A stretch of DNA of 35,627 nucleotides from Polaromonas sp. (GCF_030682935.1 NZ_JAUXNA010000070.1:1-35627), one strand, 5' to 3'. Positions 23,250 through 32,808 are shown, counted from the first letter of the stretch. The notes: generated from the letters alone by a model not told the origin. Translations and numbers: made by a program.

Positions 23250-23292
23250 ACCTTAGCGCGGTTGACGTGAGGCGTCAAATTAACGGCGTCAA
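23250..23292 (-). promoter_or_regulatory. Candidate rubrerythrin promoter with TTGACG/CGTCAA repeats
   Basis: On the minus strand TTGACG (23273-23278) is followed after 17 bases by TAAGGT (23250-23255), a modest sigma-70-like promoter about 75 bases before the rubrerythrin ATG. The -35 is one arm of the inverted repeat TTGACG-N5-CGTCAA (23262-23278), and another CGTCAA copy lies 14 bases on (23287-23292). A regulator may bind here. The rest of the 373-base gap (23179-23551) holds a dispersed-repeat copy at 23467-23496 and no gene I can support. Confidence 0.4.
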
Positions 23293-23466
23293 TCGGGAAA
23301 ATCAACAAAAGCTATGGGCTGCACGCGCCCGCAAGCCAGGCCCGCAGCCGCCGCTTGGCAGCCTTCCAGGGTTACGTTATAGTGAATTAATTATGAATAG
23401 GTGAATCAAGGCGTTGGGCGGCCGATGCTGTGGAGGTGCCTGGCATCACCGGTACATTGATTTATA

Positions 23467-23496
23467 AGCTATTTTTTTGATAGCTTCCGGCGCCCG
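23467..23496. repeat. Dispersed GCTAT-N7-ATAGCT repeat, copy 3
   Basis: The core AGCTAT-N7-ATAGCT (23467-23485) is followed by a CC...CGCCCG tail. It matches copy 4 (30576-30605) at 23 of 30 positions without gaps and is in the opposite orientation to copies 1 and 2. It sits in the spacer ahead of the FAD monooxygenase gene. Confidence 0.65.
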
Positions 23497-23551
23497 CCCA
23501 CAAAGCGCCAAAGGCCAATTTCATTCATAAAAAGGCAGGAGACAGCGACCC

Positions 23552-25285
23552 ATGACGGACACCCCTACCCCACCGGCCGCCTATGCCGCAGCCAATTTCA
23601 CCAACGGCTACGAATTCACGCAAGGCTCGGGCTATGCGCTGCCCGAGTACCCGTTTGCAGCCCCGCCCGAGCTCACCACGGGCCAGGTGCAGCGCCATCC
23701 GGTGGTCATTGTGGGTGGCGGCATCACGGGCCTGACGCTGGCCTGCGCGCTGGCACGGCTGGGCGTCAAAGCCGTGCTGCTGGACGAGGACAACACCGTG
23801 GGCGTCAAGGGCGCGGCATCGCGGGGCATTTGCTACACGCAAAAATCGCTGGAGATCTTCAACAAGCTCGGCATTTACGAGCGCATTGAAAAAAAGGGGG
23901 TCCAGTGGAGCGTGGGCCGCACCTTTGCGGGCAAGGAAGAGGTGTATTCGTTCGACCTGCGCCAGCAAGACAACTTCAACCTCTCGACCCAGCCGCCGTT
24001 CATCAACCTCCAGCAGTTCTATATTGAAGGCTACCTGGTCGAGCGGATTTATGAATTGGGCCAAGCGGCGCTGCGCTGGAAGTCGCGCGTCACCGCCTTC
24101 GAGCAGAACGCCGACTTCGCCACGCTCACGGTGGAAACGCCCGGAGGCCGCTACCAGCTCCAGGCGGATCACGTCATCGACGCCAGCGGCTCACACACCC
24201 CTTTTCACCAGTGGGTCGGCGCCACGATGCAGATAAAAAACGGCGATGACCGCTGGTGCATTGCCGATGTGCGTTTTTCCACGCACCCGCCGGTCGAACG
24301 CCACACCTGGATCGAAGCGCCGTTCAACGAGAACCGTGCGGTCTGGCAGCACCTGATGGCCGACGACGTCTGGCGCATCGACTACCAGATGGCGCCGGAC
24401 GCCGACCCCGACTACATGAGCCGCGAAGACGTGGTGCGCGAGCGCCTGCAGCGCCAGTTTGGCCAGGATGTGGCGATCGAGATCGTCTGGGTCGGGCCCT
24501 ATGCCTACCGCAGCCGCTGTCTGGACCAGTTGCGCGTCGGCCGCGTCTTCTTCATGGGCGACTCCGCCAAGGTCGTCTGTCCCTTTGGTGCGCGCGGCGG
24601 CAACACCGGCGTGGCGGATGCCGACAACCTGGCCTGGAAACTGGCGGCCGTGCTGCGCGGCCGCGCCAGCCCCACGCTGCTGGACAGCTACAACGCGGAA
24701 CGCCTGGAAGCCGCGCAGCAAAACGTGGCGGTGACCAACCGCACCGCGCGCTTTCTGCGTCCGGCCGACGGCATGGAGCGAACCTTTCGCAACGCCGCCA
24801 TCAGCCTGGCGCGGCAATACCCGTTTGCCCGGGCGCTGGTCAACACCGGCCGCATGGCCGTGGCCAACAGCTACACCCGTTCGCCCATTTGCGAGGGTAC
24901 GGGGGGCCAGTCGGTGCAAAACGCGGCTTTCCGCTGGGCCGACGGTTCGCAAGGCGCGGTCAACGACCTGCTGCAGTGGGCCGCAGGCGATCTGCTGGTG
25001 CTGGTGTTCGGCGAACTGTCGGCCGCCGCAGTGCAGCGCCTGAAGCAGTTGGCGCTGCATGCGCCGGTCCGCAGCGTGCAGGTGCTGGGCCCGGATGACC
25101 GGGCGCAGGCGCGCGAGCATGTGCGCGACATCAATGCCCGTGGCGTCGGCCATCTGCAGGGCGCCTGCCACGTGTTTGGCCACGCCTGGGCCCTGGTGCG
25201 GCCCGACTGCTACCTGGCCGCCACCGGCGAGGCCGTGGACAGCGACCTGATCGCCGCCGTGGAAAAGACCCTTGGCCTGCACTGA
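23552..25285 (+). CDS. FAD-dependent monooxygenase/oxidoreductase (PheA/TfdB/MhpA-type)
   Basis: This 577-residue flavoprotein has the N-terminal Rossmann motif VVIVGGGITGLTLACALARLG (in its first 70 residues). The second FAD motif is near 330-355, GRVFFMGDSAKVV and PFGARGGNTGVADADNLAWKL, corresponding to the usual GDAAHxxPPxGGxGxNTGxxDAxNLAWKL; the His is replaced here by Lys. A C-terminal thioredoxin-like domain of about 150 residues follows, as in aromatic-ring hydroxylases. It would hydroxylate an aromatic substrate with NAD(P)H and oxygen. A good AGGAG site precedes the ATG. It is followed 18 bases later by a DUF2783 gene, a recurrent pair. The substrate is unknown. Confidence 0.88.
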   Translation: MTDTPTPPAAYAAANFTNGYEFTQGSGYALPEYPFAAPPELTTGQVQRHPVVIVGGGITGLTLACALARLGVKAVLLDEDNTVGVKGAASRGICYTQKSLEIFNKLGIYERIEKKGVQWSVGRTFAGKEEVYSFDLRQQDNFNLSTQPPFINLQQFYIEGYLVERIYELGQAALRWKSRVTAFEQNADFATLTVETPGGRYQLQADHVIDASGSHTPFHQWVGATMQIKNGDDRWCIADVRFSTHPPVERHTWIEAPFNENRAVWQHLMADDVWRIDYQMAPDADPDYMSREDVVRERLQRQFGQDVAIEIVWVGPYAYRSRCLDQLRVGRVFFMGDSAKVVCPFGARGGNTGVADADNLAWKLAAVLRGRASPTLLDSYNAERLEAAQQNVAVTNRTARFLRPADGMERTFRNAAISLARQYPFARALVNTGRMAVANSYTRSPICEGTGGQSVQNAAFRWADGSQGAVNDLLQWAAGDLLVLVFGELSAAAVQRLKQLALHAPVRSVQVLGPDDRAQAREHVRDINARGVGHLQGACHVFGHAWALVRPDCYLAATGEAVDSDLIAAVEKTLGLH

Positions 25286-25303
25286 CACCTGGAAAAGTAC
25301 CCC

Positions 25304-25489
25304 ATGAAAAACACACCCAACTTCCAGGACGCCGATGCGTTTTACGAGCGCCTGCTGGATGCCCACGGCGGCCTGAGCCGCGACGAATCCGAACTGCTCA
25401 ATGCCCGGCTTATTTTGATTTTGGCCAACCAGCTGGGCGACAGCGCGTTGCTCGACGACTGCATTGCCGCGGCACGCCAGAGCGGCTGA
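25304..25489 (+). CDS. DUF2783 family small protein
   Basis: This 61-residue acidic helical protein ([20 protein letters not shown], then [15 protein letters not shown] and [13 protein letters not shown]) fits DUF2783, whose members are usually encoded directly beside FAD monooxygenases of this type. It is 18 bases after the monooxygenase gene and so very likely in the same transcript. It could be an accessory or stabilising subunit; that is inference. The family name is from memory. Confidence 0.78.
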   Translation: MKNTPNFQDADAFYERLLDAHGGLSRDESELLNARLILILANQLGDSALLDDCIAAARQSG

Positions 25490-25577
25490 GCCGGCGCGGG
25501 CAGCGCAGTCGAATAAAATCGGGGCAGTTCCATCCAACCCAAGGCGGCATCCCTGCGATGCCGTTTTTCATTGCCCC

Positions 25578-28475
25578 ATGACTGACGCTGCCACCCCTAC
25601 CCCCGCCGCCCCTGCCCCCGAAACCGCCAAAGTGTTCCCCCCGACGCCGGGGCTGGACAGCCTGGCCAAATCGTTTGAGCCTGCGGCGATTGAAAGCCAC
25701 TGGGGTCCGCTGTGGGAGCAAAGCGGCCAGTACGAGCCGACGCTGGACGCGGCCAAACCGTCGTTTGCCATCCAGCTGCCGCCGCCCAACGTCACCGGCA
25801 CGCTGCACATGGGCCATGCATTCAACCAGACCATCATGGACTCGCTGGCGCGCTACCACCGCATGCGCGGGGACAACACGCTGTGGGTGCCCGGCACCGA
25901 CCATGCCGGCATTGCCACGCAAATCGTGGTCGAGCGCAAGCTGCAGGGCGAGGGCAAAACCCGCCACGACCTGGGCCGCAAAAACTTTGTGAGCAAGGTC
26001 TGGGAATGGAAAGAAGAGTCCGGTTCCACCATCACGCGCCAGATGCGCCGCATGGGCGACTCGGTGTCGTGGAAGCACGAGTACTTCACCATGGACCCGA
26101 AGATGTCCAAGGTCGTCACTTCCACCTTTGTGCAGCTTTATGAACAAGGCCTGATCTACCGGGGCAAGCGCCTGGTCAACTGGGACCCGATCCTGAAGTC
26201 CGCCGTGAGCGACCTGGAAGTCGAAAGCGAGGAAGAAGACGGCAACATGTGGCACATCCGCTATCCGCTGGCTGATGGCAGCGGCTCGATCACCGTGGCC
26301 ACCACCCGCCCCGAAACCATGCTGGGCGACGTGGCGGTAATGGTGCATCCCGAGGACGAGCGCTACCAGCACCTGATTGGCAAGGAAGTCGTGCTGCCAC
26401 TGTGCGGCCGCAACATCCCGGTGATTGCCGACGACTACGTGGACAAGGAATTCGGCACCGGCGTGGTCAAGGTCACACCCGCGCATGACGTGAACGACTA
26501 TGCCGTCGGCCAGCGCCACCAGTTGCCCATCATCGGCGTGCTAACCCTGGACGCCGCGATCAACGACAACGCGCCTGAAAAATACCGCGGCCTGGACCGC
26601 TTCGTCGCCCGCAAACAGGTGGTGGCTGACCTGGAAGCCCAGGGCTTTCTGGTCGAAGTCAAAAAGCACAAGCTCATGGTGCCGCGCTGCACCCGCACCG
26701 GCCAGGTGATCGAGCCGATGCTGACCGACCAGTGGTTTGTTGCTGTGAACAAGGTCAGCGACAAGGACCCCACAGGAAAATCCATCGCGCAGAAAGCGAT
26801 TGATGCGGTGGACAGCGGCGCGGTCAAGTTCGTGCCCGAGCAGTGGGTCAATACCTACAACCAATGGATGGGCAACATCCAGGACTGGTGCATTTCGCGC
26901 CAGCTCTGGTGGGGCCACCAGATTCCGGCCTGGTACGACGAAGACGGCAAGGTCTATGTCGCCACTGACGAAGCCGCCGCGCAGGCGCAAGCCCCCGGCA
27001 AAACCCTGCGCCGCGATGAAGACGTGTTAGATACCTGGTATTCGTCGGCGCTGGTGCCCTTCTCTTCGCTGGGCTGGCCCGAAAAGACTAGGGAGCTCGA
27101 TCTCTTTTTGCCCTCCAGCGTGCTGGTCACGGGCTACGACATCATCTTTTTCTGGGTCGCCCGGATGATCATGATGACGACGCATTTCACCGGCCAGGTG
27201 CCGTTCAAGCATGTGTACATCCACGGCCTCGTGAAAGATTCGCAAGGCAAGAAAATGAGCAAGTCCGAGGGCAATGTGCTGGACCCGGTGGACTTGATTG
27301 ACGGGATTGAACTGGCACCGCTGCTGGACAAGCGCTCGCAAGGGCTGCGCAAGCCCGAGACGGCGCCACAGGTGCGCAAGAACACCGAAAAAGAATTCCC
27401 GGCAGGCATTCCCGGCTATGGCGCCGATGCGCTGCGCTTTACCTTTGCGTCCCTCGCCAGCCTGGGCCGCAGCATCAACTTCGACAGCAAGCGCTGCGAG
27501 GGCTACCGCAACTTCTGCAACAAGCTGTGGAACGCCACGCGCTTCACCTTGATGAACTGCGAAGGCCAGGATTGCGGCTTGAACGAGCACACCAAGGACC
27601 AATGCGCGCCCGGTGGCGAGCTGGAAAACTATCTTGATTTTTCCCAGGCCGACCGCTGGATTTCATCGACCCTGCAGCGCGTGGAGCTTGACGTCGCCAA
27701 GGGCTTTGCCGACTACCGCCTGGACAACGTCGCCGGCAGCATTTACCAGTTCATCTGGGACGAGTTCTGCGACTGGTATCTGGAAATTGCCAAGGTGCAG
27801 ATCCAGACCGGCACCGATGCCCAGAAGCGCGCCACGCGCCGCACGCTGATCCGCACGCTGGAAGCCATCCTGCGGCTGGCGCATCCGGTGATTCCCTTCA
27901 TCACCGAAGAGCTCTGGCAAAAAGTGGCGCCCGTGGCAGGCCGCGCCGGTCCGTTCATTGGCATGGCTGCCTACCCGCAAAGCCAGCCCGAAAAGATCGA
28001 CCTGCACGCCGAAGCGCATGTGGCCAAGCTCAAGACCTTGGTCGATGCCTGCCGCAACCTGCGCGGTGAAATGAAGGTGTCCCCGGCCACCCGGCTGCCG
28101 CTGTTTGTGCTCGGCGACTCCGCCTTCATGACCGGCGTCGCGCCCGTGCTCAAGTCATTGGCCAAGCTCAGTGAAGTCAAGGTATTTGAAGATGAAGCCG
28201 AATGGGCTGCAGCGGCGCAGGCCGCGCCCGTGGCGGTGGTCGGCGAGGCCCGCATCTGTCTGCACATGGAAGTGGATGTCGAGGCTGAAAAAGCGCGCCT
28301 CGGAAAAGAAGCCCTGCGGCTTGAAGGCGAGCTGGTCAAGGTCCATGCCAAACTTGCCAACGAGGCCTTTGTGGCCAAAGTCCCGCCGGCCGTGCTGGAA
28401 CAGGAACGCAAGCGCCTGACCGAGTTCACGGCCACCCTGGAAAAAATCAGGGACCAGCTGGCGCGCCTGAAATAG
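25578..28475 (+). CDS. valS: Valine--tRNA ligase
   Basis: The protein has 965 residues from the ATG at 25578, the normal length. Class I signatures are [15 protein letters not shown] (HIGH-type HMGH at 77-80) and KKMSKSEGN (KMSKS at 559-563). The editing (CP1) domain holds [10 protein letters not shown], and the [17 protein letters not shown] block is typical of ValRS. The C-terminus ends in the coiled-coil tRNA arm ([20 protein letters not shown] to [12 protein letters not shown]). The frame is open 38 codons further upstream, overlapping the DUF2783 end, but the alanine/proline-rich start at 25578 is the usual one in beta-proteobacteria. An insert after [25 protein letters not shown], is normal in this group. 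Confidence 0.97.
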   Translation: MTDAATPTPAAPAPETAKVFPPTPGLDSLAKSFEPAAIESHWGPLWEQSGQYEPTLDAAKPSFAIQLPPPNVTGTLHMGHAFNQTIMDSLARYHRMRGDNTLWVPGTDHAGIATQIVVERKLQGEGKTRHDLGRKNFVSKVWEWKEESGSTITRQMRRMGDSVSWKHEYFTMDPKMSKVVTSTFVQLYEQGLIYRGKRLVNWDPILKSAVSDLEVESEEEDGNMWHIRYPLADGSGSITVATTRPETMLGDVAVMVHPEDERYQHLIGKEVVLPLCGRNIPVIADDYVDKEFGTGVVKVTPAHDVNDYAVGQRHQLPIIGVLTLDAAINDNAPEKYRGLDRFVARKQVVADLEAQGFLVEVKKHKLMVPRCTRTGQVIEPMLTDQWFVAVNKVSDKDPTGKSIAQKAIDAVDSGAVKFVPEQWVNTYNQWMGNIQDWCISRQLWWGHQIPAWYDEDGKVYVATDEAAAQAQAPGKTLRRDEDVLDTWYSSALVPFSSLGWPEKTRELDLFLPSSVLVTGYDIIFFWVARMIMMTTHFTGQVPFKHVYIHGLVKDSQGKKMSKSEGNVLDPVDLIDGIELAPLLDKRSQGLRKPETAPQVRKNTEKEFPAGIPGYGADALRFTFASLASLGRSINFDSKRCEGYRNFCNKLWNATRFTLMNCEGQDCGLNEHTKDQCAPGGELENYLDFSQADRWISSTLQRVELDVAKGFADYRLDNVAGSIYQFIWDEFCDWYLEIAKVQIQTGTDAQKRATRRTLIRTLEAILRLAHPVIPFITEELWQKVAPVAGRAGPFIGMAAYPQSQPEKIDLHAEAHVAKLKTLVDACRNLRGEMKVSPATRLPLFVLGDSAFMTGVAPVLKSLAKLSEVKVFEDEAEWAAAAQAAPVAVVGEARICLHMEVDVEAEKARLGKEALRLEGELVKVHAKLANEAFVAKVPPAVLEQERKRLTEFTATLEKIRDQLARLK

Positions 28476-28502
28476 CAGCGCCGCGCGTGGGCCTTGCCGA
28501 TC

Positions 28503-28528
28503 CATGCGCGCCGGACGGCGCGCGCATG
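28503..28528 (+). terminator. GC-rich hairpin after valS
   Basis: CATGCGCGCC and GGCGCGCGCATG form a strong stem around a 4-base GGAC loop, about 27 bases after the valS stop, followed by a short TTTCG. It probably ends the valS transcript. The rest of the 280-base spacer to galU shows no gene. Confidence 0.55.
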
Positions 28529-28755
28529 GTTTCGTGCCTGCATTCAAGCCAGGCCCCGGCTTCCAGCATCAAAGCATCAAGAAGTAAGATGTCCGTCCGC
28601 TCCGTCCTTATCTTGTAGTTTTCGTGCAGACCTTTTGATTGCGCGGTCGTTATGGATTTATTGCGGGTTTATTGCAAGCCAAATCGGGCCATCGCCCGAC
28701 CCACGCACGGCCTAAACAGTGCAAAACTTGATTCTTATTACCTGATCCAAACCCC

Positions 28756-29643
28756 ATGCAAAAATTCAAACTGAGCACCGCTGTTTTTCCCGTCGCCGGA
28801 CTCGGTACCCGTTTTTTGCCCGCCACCAAAGCCCAGCCCAAGGAAATGCTGCCCATCGTGGACAAGCCGCTGATCCAGTACGCGGTGGAAGAGGCCTATT
28901 CGGCGGGCATACGCCACATGATTTTTGTCACAGGGCGCAACAAGCGGGCCATCGAAGATCACTTCGATACCGCTTACGAAATGGAAAACGAGCTGGAGAT
29001 GGCTCAAAAGCATGATCTGCTGGCCCTGGTGCGCTCCGTTCAGCCCGACGACATGAACTTCACGTTTGTTCGCCAACCCCGCTCACTGGGCCTGGGCCAC
29101 GCCGTGCTGTGTGCCGAACACTTGGTGGGCGACGAGCCCTTTGCGGTCCTGCTGGCCGATGACCTGATGGTGGGCCCGGCCGGCGGCGCCTCGGTCCTGA
29201 CCCAAATGGCCGCGCAGTTTGCGCAGCTGCAGCAGTCCGTGCTGGCCGTGCAGGAAGTGCCGCTGGAGCAGACGCGCCGCTACGGTATCGTGGTCGGCGA
29301 CACCGTCAGCCCGGGGCTGATCAAGGTAGAGAAAATTGTGGAAAAGCCGGCCCCGGAAGTGGCACCGTCGCGCATGGGCGTGGCCGGGCGCTACATTTTC
29401 ACACCTGCCATTTTTGAGCATATCCGCCGTCAGGCCTCTGGCGTAGGCGGCGAGATTCAACTCACCGACGGCATTTCAAGCCTGCTCAGCGAGCAATCCG
29501 TGTTTGCCCTGCAGTATGAAGGCAAGCGCTACGACTGCGGCAGCAAGGAAGGCTTTCTGGAAGCCACCGTGGAACTGGCGCTGCAGCACCCCGAAGTAGG
29601 CGAGCACTTCCGCCACTACCTGCGCGGGCTCAAGCTCGACTGA
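28756..29643 (+). CDS. galU: UTP--glucose-1-phosphate uridylyltransferase
   Basis: This 295-residue nucleotidyltransferase makes UDP-glucose. The N-terminal signature [20 protein letters not shown] (about 12-31) gives the nucleotide-binding loop and catalytic lysine region. It continues with [28 protein letters not shown] (metal-binding Asp) and [20 protein letters not shown], and ends after [18 protein letters not shown]. The length is standard. It appears to be a single-gene unit between valS and a minus-strand TusA-like gene. UDP-glucose would feed cell-envelope polysaccharides. Confidence 0.96.
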   Translation: MQKFKLSTAVFPVAGLGTRFLPATKAQPKEMLPIVDKPLIQYAVEEAYSAGIRHMIFVTGRNKRAIEDHFDTAYEMENELEMAQKHDLLALVRSVQPDDMNFTFVRQPRSLGLGHAVLCAEHLVGDEPFAVLLADDLMVGPAGGASVLTQMAAQFAQLQQSVLAVQEVPLEQTRRYGIVVGDTVSPGLIKVEKIVEKPAPEVAPSRMGVAGRYIFTPAIFEHIRRQASGVGGEIQLTDGISSLLSEQSVFALQYEGKRYDCGSKEGFLEATVELALQHPEVGEHFRHYLRGLKLD

Positions 29644-29702
29644 GGCACGCGCCTGCGGTATCACGGGGCGGTCAGCCCCCAAGACCCAAACGACTTAACG
29701 AC

Positions 29703-29930
29703 TTAACGCCGCTTCAGGATGTGAATGAAGTCGCTGCCGGTCACTTGCTGTTCCACCAACTCGTTGCCGGTCTGCTTGGCAAACGCCTGAAAGTCGCGGC
29801 TTGAGCCGGAGTCAGTAGACACCACGCGAAGCAACTGACCGCTGAGCATTTCAGCCAGCGCTTTCTTGGCCTTCAAAATGGGCAAGGGGCAGTTCAGGCC
29901 GCGGGTGTCGAGTTCTTTGTCGATGTTCAT
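29703..29930 (-). CDS. TusA-family sulfurtransferase/sulfur carrier
   Basis: The 75-residue protein has the TusA fold signature DTRGLNCPLPILKAKKAL with the persulfide-carrying Cys14 in the CPxP motif, then VVSTDSGSSRDFQAFAKQTGNELVEQ. It relays sulfur as a persulfide, for tRNA thiolation or other sulfur transfer. The paralogue cannot be fixed from sequence, so no symbol is given. The ATG at 29930 is preceded by AAGGAT on its strand. It is convergent with galU. Confidence 0.88.
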   Translation of the reverse strand: MNIDKELDTRGLNCPLPILKAKKALAEMLSGQLLRVVSTDSGSSRDFQAFAKQTGNELVEQQVTGSDFIHILKRR

Positions 29931-30004
29931 GAAAATCCTTAAGTTGCCGTTATTTTAGGCAATAACCAAGCGCGGCCCAATCAGCCAGACATCAGCTAGA
30001 CATT

Positions 30005-30550
30005 TCAGTCAGGCATTGGTTCCATGTCTTTGCCCCACGCTACAAACGTCGGCTCATAGCCGCGCGCGCGCAGCCAGTCAGCCAGCGCGTAGCCCGTGCC
30101 CGCAGGCCAGCACTTGAGTTTGTCGAAATCAAACAACCGGTATTCCAGCAGCTCAGGCGACAGCCTCACGTTGCCAGTGCAGACCGCGTGGTAGGCCATG
30201 ATCACCTGGTTCATGCGCTGAAAATCATAGACACCGATCAACTTCAGCGCCGTAGTGTCCAGATTGGTTTCCTCCTTGATCTCGCGCGCAATCCCGCCCT
30301 CGGGTGTTTCACCAGCCTCCATAAAGCCGGTGATGAGCGCAAACACCTTGCCCGAACACGCGGCATTGCGCGCCAGCAAAATCTGTCCCTGGTACTCGAC
30401 CACAGCCGCCAGCACGGGCGCGGGATTGTTCCAGTGGGTGAAGTTGCAAGCCGGGCAACGCAGGCGCGTCATCTGGCCGCTGTCCTCCATTTGCGACAGC
30501 ATGGCCAGCGGCGTGGCGCAACGCGGGCAAAACCTGAAATCGTCGCTCAT
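30005..30550 (-). CDS. Nudix hydrolase with zinc-ribbon N-terminus
   Basis: The 181-residue protein has a zinc ribbon, Cys8-x2-Cys11 and Cys32-x2-Cys35 (FCPRC, RCPAC), then a Nudix domain with box GFMEAGETPEGGIAREIKEE (from Gly75) in which the late glycine of the consensus is Asn. It resembles the NudC/NADH-pyrophosphatase-like group but is shorter and lacks the NudC SQPWPFPxS signature, so the nucleotide substrate (NADH, NAD-capped RNA or other) is open. It stands alone, with a dispersed repeat just upstream of its start. Confidence 0.87.
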   Translation of the reverse strand: MSDDFRFCPRCATPLAMLSQMEDSGQMTRLRCPACNFTHWNNPAPVLAAVVEYQGQILLARNAACSGKVFALITGFMEAGETPEGGIAREIKEETNLDTTALKLIGVYDFQRMNQVIMAYHAVCTGNVRLSPELLEYRLFDFDKLKCWPAGTGYALADWLRARGYEPTFVAWGKDMEPMPD

Positions 30551-30575
30551 GAGGGGAAGCTGAAGCGCAATGGTT

Positions 30576-30605
30576 CGCTATATTTTGTATAGCTACCAAC
30601 GCCCG
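30576..30605. repeat. Dispersed GCTAT-N7-ATAGCT repeat, copy 4
   Basis: The core GCTAT-N7-ATAGCT (30577-30594) and CGCCCG tail match copy 3 at 23 of 30 positions. It lies between the Nudix gene start and the cysM 3' end, in a divergence-free spacer where both genes are on the minus strand. Confidence 0.65.
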
Positions 30606-30651
30606 AACTTCTTTGACAAAACACGTATTTCACTGCCAAACACGCAGACCA

Positions 30652-31554
30652 TCAGGCCGGAAAGACGCCAGTGGACAGGTAGCGGTCGCCCCGGTCGCAG
30701 ACGATGAACACAATCACCGCATCGGTCACCGTTTTGGCAATTTCCTGCGCCACCCAGCAGGCCCCGGCGGCCGAAATTCCGGCAAAAATACCTTCTTCAC
30801 GTGCCATACGCCGGCACATGTCTTCAGCATCGCTCTGGCTGACCAGCACCAGTTCGTCCACATGGCGGGGGTCATAAATCTTGGGCAAATATTCCTGCGG
30901 CCATTTGCGTATGCCCGGAATACGCGAGCCCTCACTGGGTTGTGCACCGATGATCTTGATGGCCGGATTTTTCTCTTTGAGGTAGCGCGACACGCCGGTG
31001 ATCGTGCCCGTGGTCCCCATGGCGCTGACAAAATGCGTCACCTTGCCAGCGGTGTCCGTCCATATTTCAGGCCCGGTGGTCTCGTAATGAACGCGCGGAT
31101 TGTCCAGATTGGCAAACTGGTCAAGTACCCGGCCTTTGCCTTCCTTTTGCATCTGATCCGCCAGGTCGCGCGAATATTCAATGCCGCCACTTTTGGGCGT
31201 CAGGATCAGTTCGGCCCCGAAAGCCTTCATGGTCTGGGCGCGCTCAATGCTCAGGTCCTCCGGCATGATCAGCACCATGCGGTAGCCCTTGATGGCGGCC
31301 GCCATGGCCAGCGCAATGCCGGTATTGCCCGACGTGGCTTCAATCAGCGTATCACCCGGCTTGATATCGCCGCGCTCCTCGGCACGCTTGATCATGGCCA
31401 GTGCGGGTCGGTCTTTCACGGACCCGGCCGGGTTGTTGCCTTCAAGTTTGCCCAGAATGACGTTGCCGCGTGCGGCATTTTCGGTGGCAGCGATGCGTTG
31501 CAAGGCGACCAGCGGCGTTTTGCCGATCGCATCTTCAATGGTTGGGTAATTCAT
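30652..31554 (-). CDS. cysM: Cysteine synthase B (O-acetylserine sulfhydrylase)
   Basis: This 300-residue PLP enzyme condenses O-acetylserine (or O-phosphoserine-type donors) with sulfide or thiosulfate to make cysteine. Visible are GNNPAGSVKDRPAL with the PLP lysine Lys47, the substrate loop EATSGNTGIALA, and the phosphate-binding SAMGTTGTITGVSRYL. KDRPA and the short C-terminus favour CysM over CysK. I prefer the ATG at 31554 (MNYPTIED); an alternative start three codons upstream at 31563 is possible. The gene is divergent from tRNA-Leu, 40 bases away. Confidence 0.93.
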   Translation of the reverse strand: MNYPTIEDAIGKTPLVALQRIAATENAARGNVILGKLEGNNPAGSVKDRPALAMIKRAEERGDIKPGDTLIEATSGNTGIALAMAAAIKGYRMVLIMPEDLSIERAQTMKAFGAELILTPKSGGIEYSRDLADQMQKEGKGRVLDQFANLDNPRVHYETTGPEIWTDTAGKVTHFVSAMGTTGTITGVSRYLKEKNPAIKIIGAQPSEGSRIPGIRKWPQEYLPKIYDPRHVDELVLVSQSDAEDMCRRMAREEGIFAGISAAGACWVAQEIAKTVTDAVIVFIVCDRGDRYLSTGVFPA

Positions 31555-31594
31555 AGCCCACACTGTGCCATAATTTGGGGCTTCGCTTCTTTAT

Positions 31595-31679
31595 GCCCGG
31601 GTGGTGAAATTGGTAGACGCAGGGGACTCAAAATCCCCCGCCGAAAGGCGTGCCGGTTCGATTCCGGCCCCGGGCACCA
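31595..31679 (+). tRNA. tRNA-Leu (anticodon CAA)
   Basis: The 85-nt gene folds with acceptor arms GCCCGGG/CCCGGGC, a D-arm with TGGTAGACGC, anticodon stem GGGGA/TCCCC holding loop CTCAAAA (anticodon CAA, codon UUG), a long variable arm as expected for Leu, and T-loop GGTTCGATTCC; CCA is encoded (31677-31679). An integrase gene follows 163 bases downstream in the same direction, so the 3' end of this tRNA is the likely attachment site of the island to the right. Confidence 0.96.
31662..31679 (+). other. Presumed left attachment site (attL) at the tRNA-Leu 3' end
   Basis: Tyrosine integrases commonly recombine within the T-arm and acceptor end of tRNA genes. The integrase gene just downstream points to this end as the core site. 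No second copy of the tRNA 3' end was seen up to 35627, so the right attachment site must lie outside the window. The exact limits are inferred. Confidence 0.45.
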
Positions 31680-31687
31680 CATAAATC

Positions 31688-31739
31688 TTGATTTGCTTCA
31701 CTTTATTTCCTTTTCATAAGGAAATATGAAGCAAATCAA
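31688..31739. repeat. 52-nt inverted repeat between tRNA-Leu and integrase
   Basis: Perfect 12-bp outer arms (TTGATTTGCTTC at 31688-31699 and GAAGCAAATCAA at 31728-31739) enclose perfect 9-bp inner arms (TATTTCCTT/AAGGAAATA) with a TTCAT loop. It is AT-rich and lies at the island edge. It could terminate the tRNA transcript or bind recombination proteins. Confidence 0.75.
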
Positions 31740-31842
31740 CGACTTCCAAGAGATACTGTTTTCCATGTTTTCCCTATAGAGCGGAAAACTTCGGAAAAAC
31801 ATTCTCCCAAAATCAACGCACGCACTCTCCCACGGCTACCCC

Positions 31843-32808
31843 ATGGCTTCCATACTCCCGCACGCCAAAGGCTGGCGCGTCCAGCTCACGGTAAAAGGCC
31901 AGCGCGACTCCCAAGTGTTCGCATTCAAGCGGGATGCGCAGCAATGGGCGGCCCAGCGGGAGATAGAAATGCGCCGTGGGAGCGCCGTGGGAGGGAAAAC
32001 ATTCTCCCAGGCCGCTGATCGCTACCTGGCCGAAGTGTCCAGCAAGAAGGATGGCGCCAAGTGGGAGGGCTTTCGGCTTGCGGCCATGAAGGTGCATTTT
32101 GGCGACAAGACACTGGCGCAGATCGGGCAACCCGAGATTGCGGCTTGGCGCGACTTTCGGCTGAAGGGCGACAAAGACCACAGGCCGGTGGCCGGCTCGA
32201 CCGTACAGCGCGAGAAAAACCTGCTGCGCAACGTATTCACCGTCGCCCGGGATGAGTGGCACTGGATGGATCACAACCCATTCCAAGGCGTATCCATGCC
32301 CGACGAGAATGACCCGCGAACGGCGCTATGGGATTGGAAGCGCATCAGGCGCGTGCTGCGCTTTCTGGGATATGTGCCAGGGCAGAAGCCGGAAACGGCT
32401 TATCAGCAAGTGGCGCTTGCCTTCCTGATTGGCCTGCACACCAGCTTGCGGGCATCCGAAATCCTGCGCGTCAACGCCAAAACCTTCAACCCGGCCACCC
32501 GGGTGATCACGGTCAAGACCAAAACCATGAAGATTGCCAAGGTACCGATCACGCGCCGGGCGGTCAAGCTCTGCAAGCTGGCCGACTTCACGATTGATGC
32601 CCCCAATCTGGACGCGCTGTTTCGCAAAGCGCGAGACAGCACGCTGGCTGGAGACTTCACGTTCCACGATGGCCGGGCATTTGCACTGACAATGCTGGCG
32701 CGCAAGGTGGACATCCTCACGCTCTCGCGCATCAGTCAGCACAAGGACCTGTCCATGCTCCAGCGCTATTACCGTGAAACGCCGGAACAGGTCGCCGGCC
32801 GACTTTAA
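31843..32808 (+). CDS. Tyrosine-type site-specific integrase
   Basis: This 321-residue recombinase has the catalytic set Arg203 (TSLRASEIL), His275-x2-Arg278 (FHDGRAF), His300 (ISQHKDLSM) and Tyr309 or Tyr310 (QRYYRETPE). An Arm/SAM-like N-terminal half begins MASILPHAKGWRVQLTVKGQ. It is intact. Its place 163 bases after tRNA-Leu, in the same direction, marks it as the integrase of the genomic island that begins here. It should catalyse integration and excision at the tRNA 3' end. Confidence 0.93.
   Translation: MASILPHAKGWRVQLTVKGQRDSQVFAFKRDAQQWAAQREIEMRRGSAVGGKTFSQAADRYLAEVSSKKDGAKWEGFRLAAMKVHFGDKTLAQIGQPEIAAWRDFRLKGDKDHRPVAGSTVQREKNLLRNVFTVARDEWHWMDHNPFQGVSMPDENDPRTALWDWKRIRRVLRFLGYVPGQKPETAYQQVALAFLIGLHTSLRASEILRVNAKTFNPATRVITVKTKTMKIAKVPITRRAVKLCKLADFTIDAPNLDALFRKARDSTLAGDFTFHDGRAFALTMLARKVDILTLSRISQHKDLSMLQRYYRETPEQVAGRL

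Noticed and set aside
24191-25537. 448-codon minus-strand open frame over the FAD monooxygenase gene
   Set aside because: The FAD motifs are on the plus strand; the antisense translation looks random.
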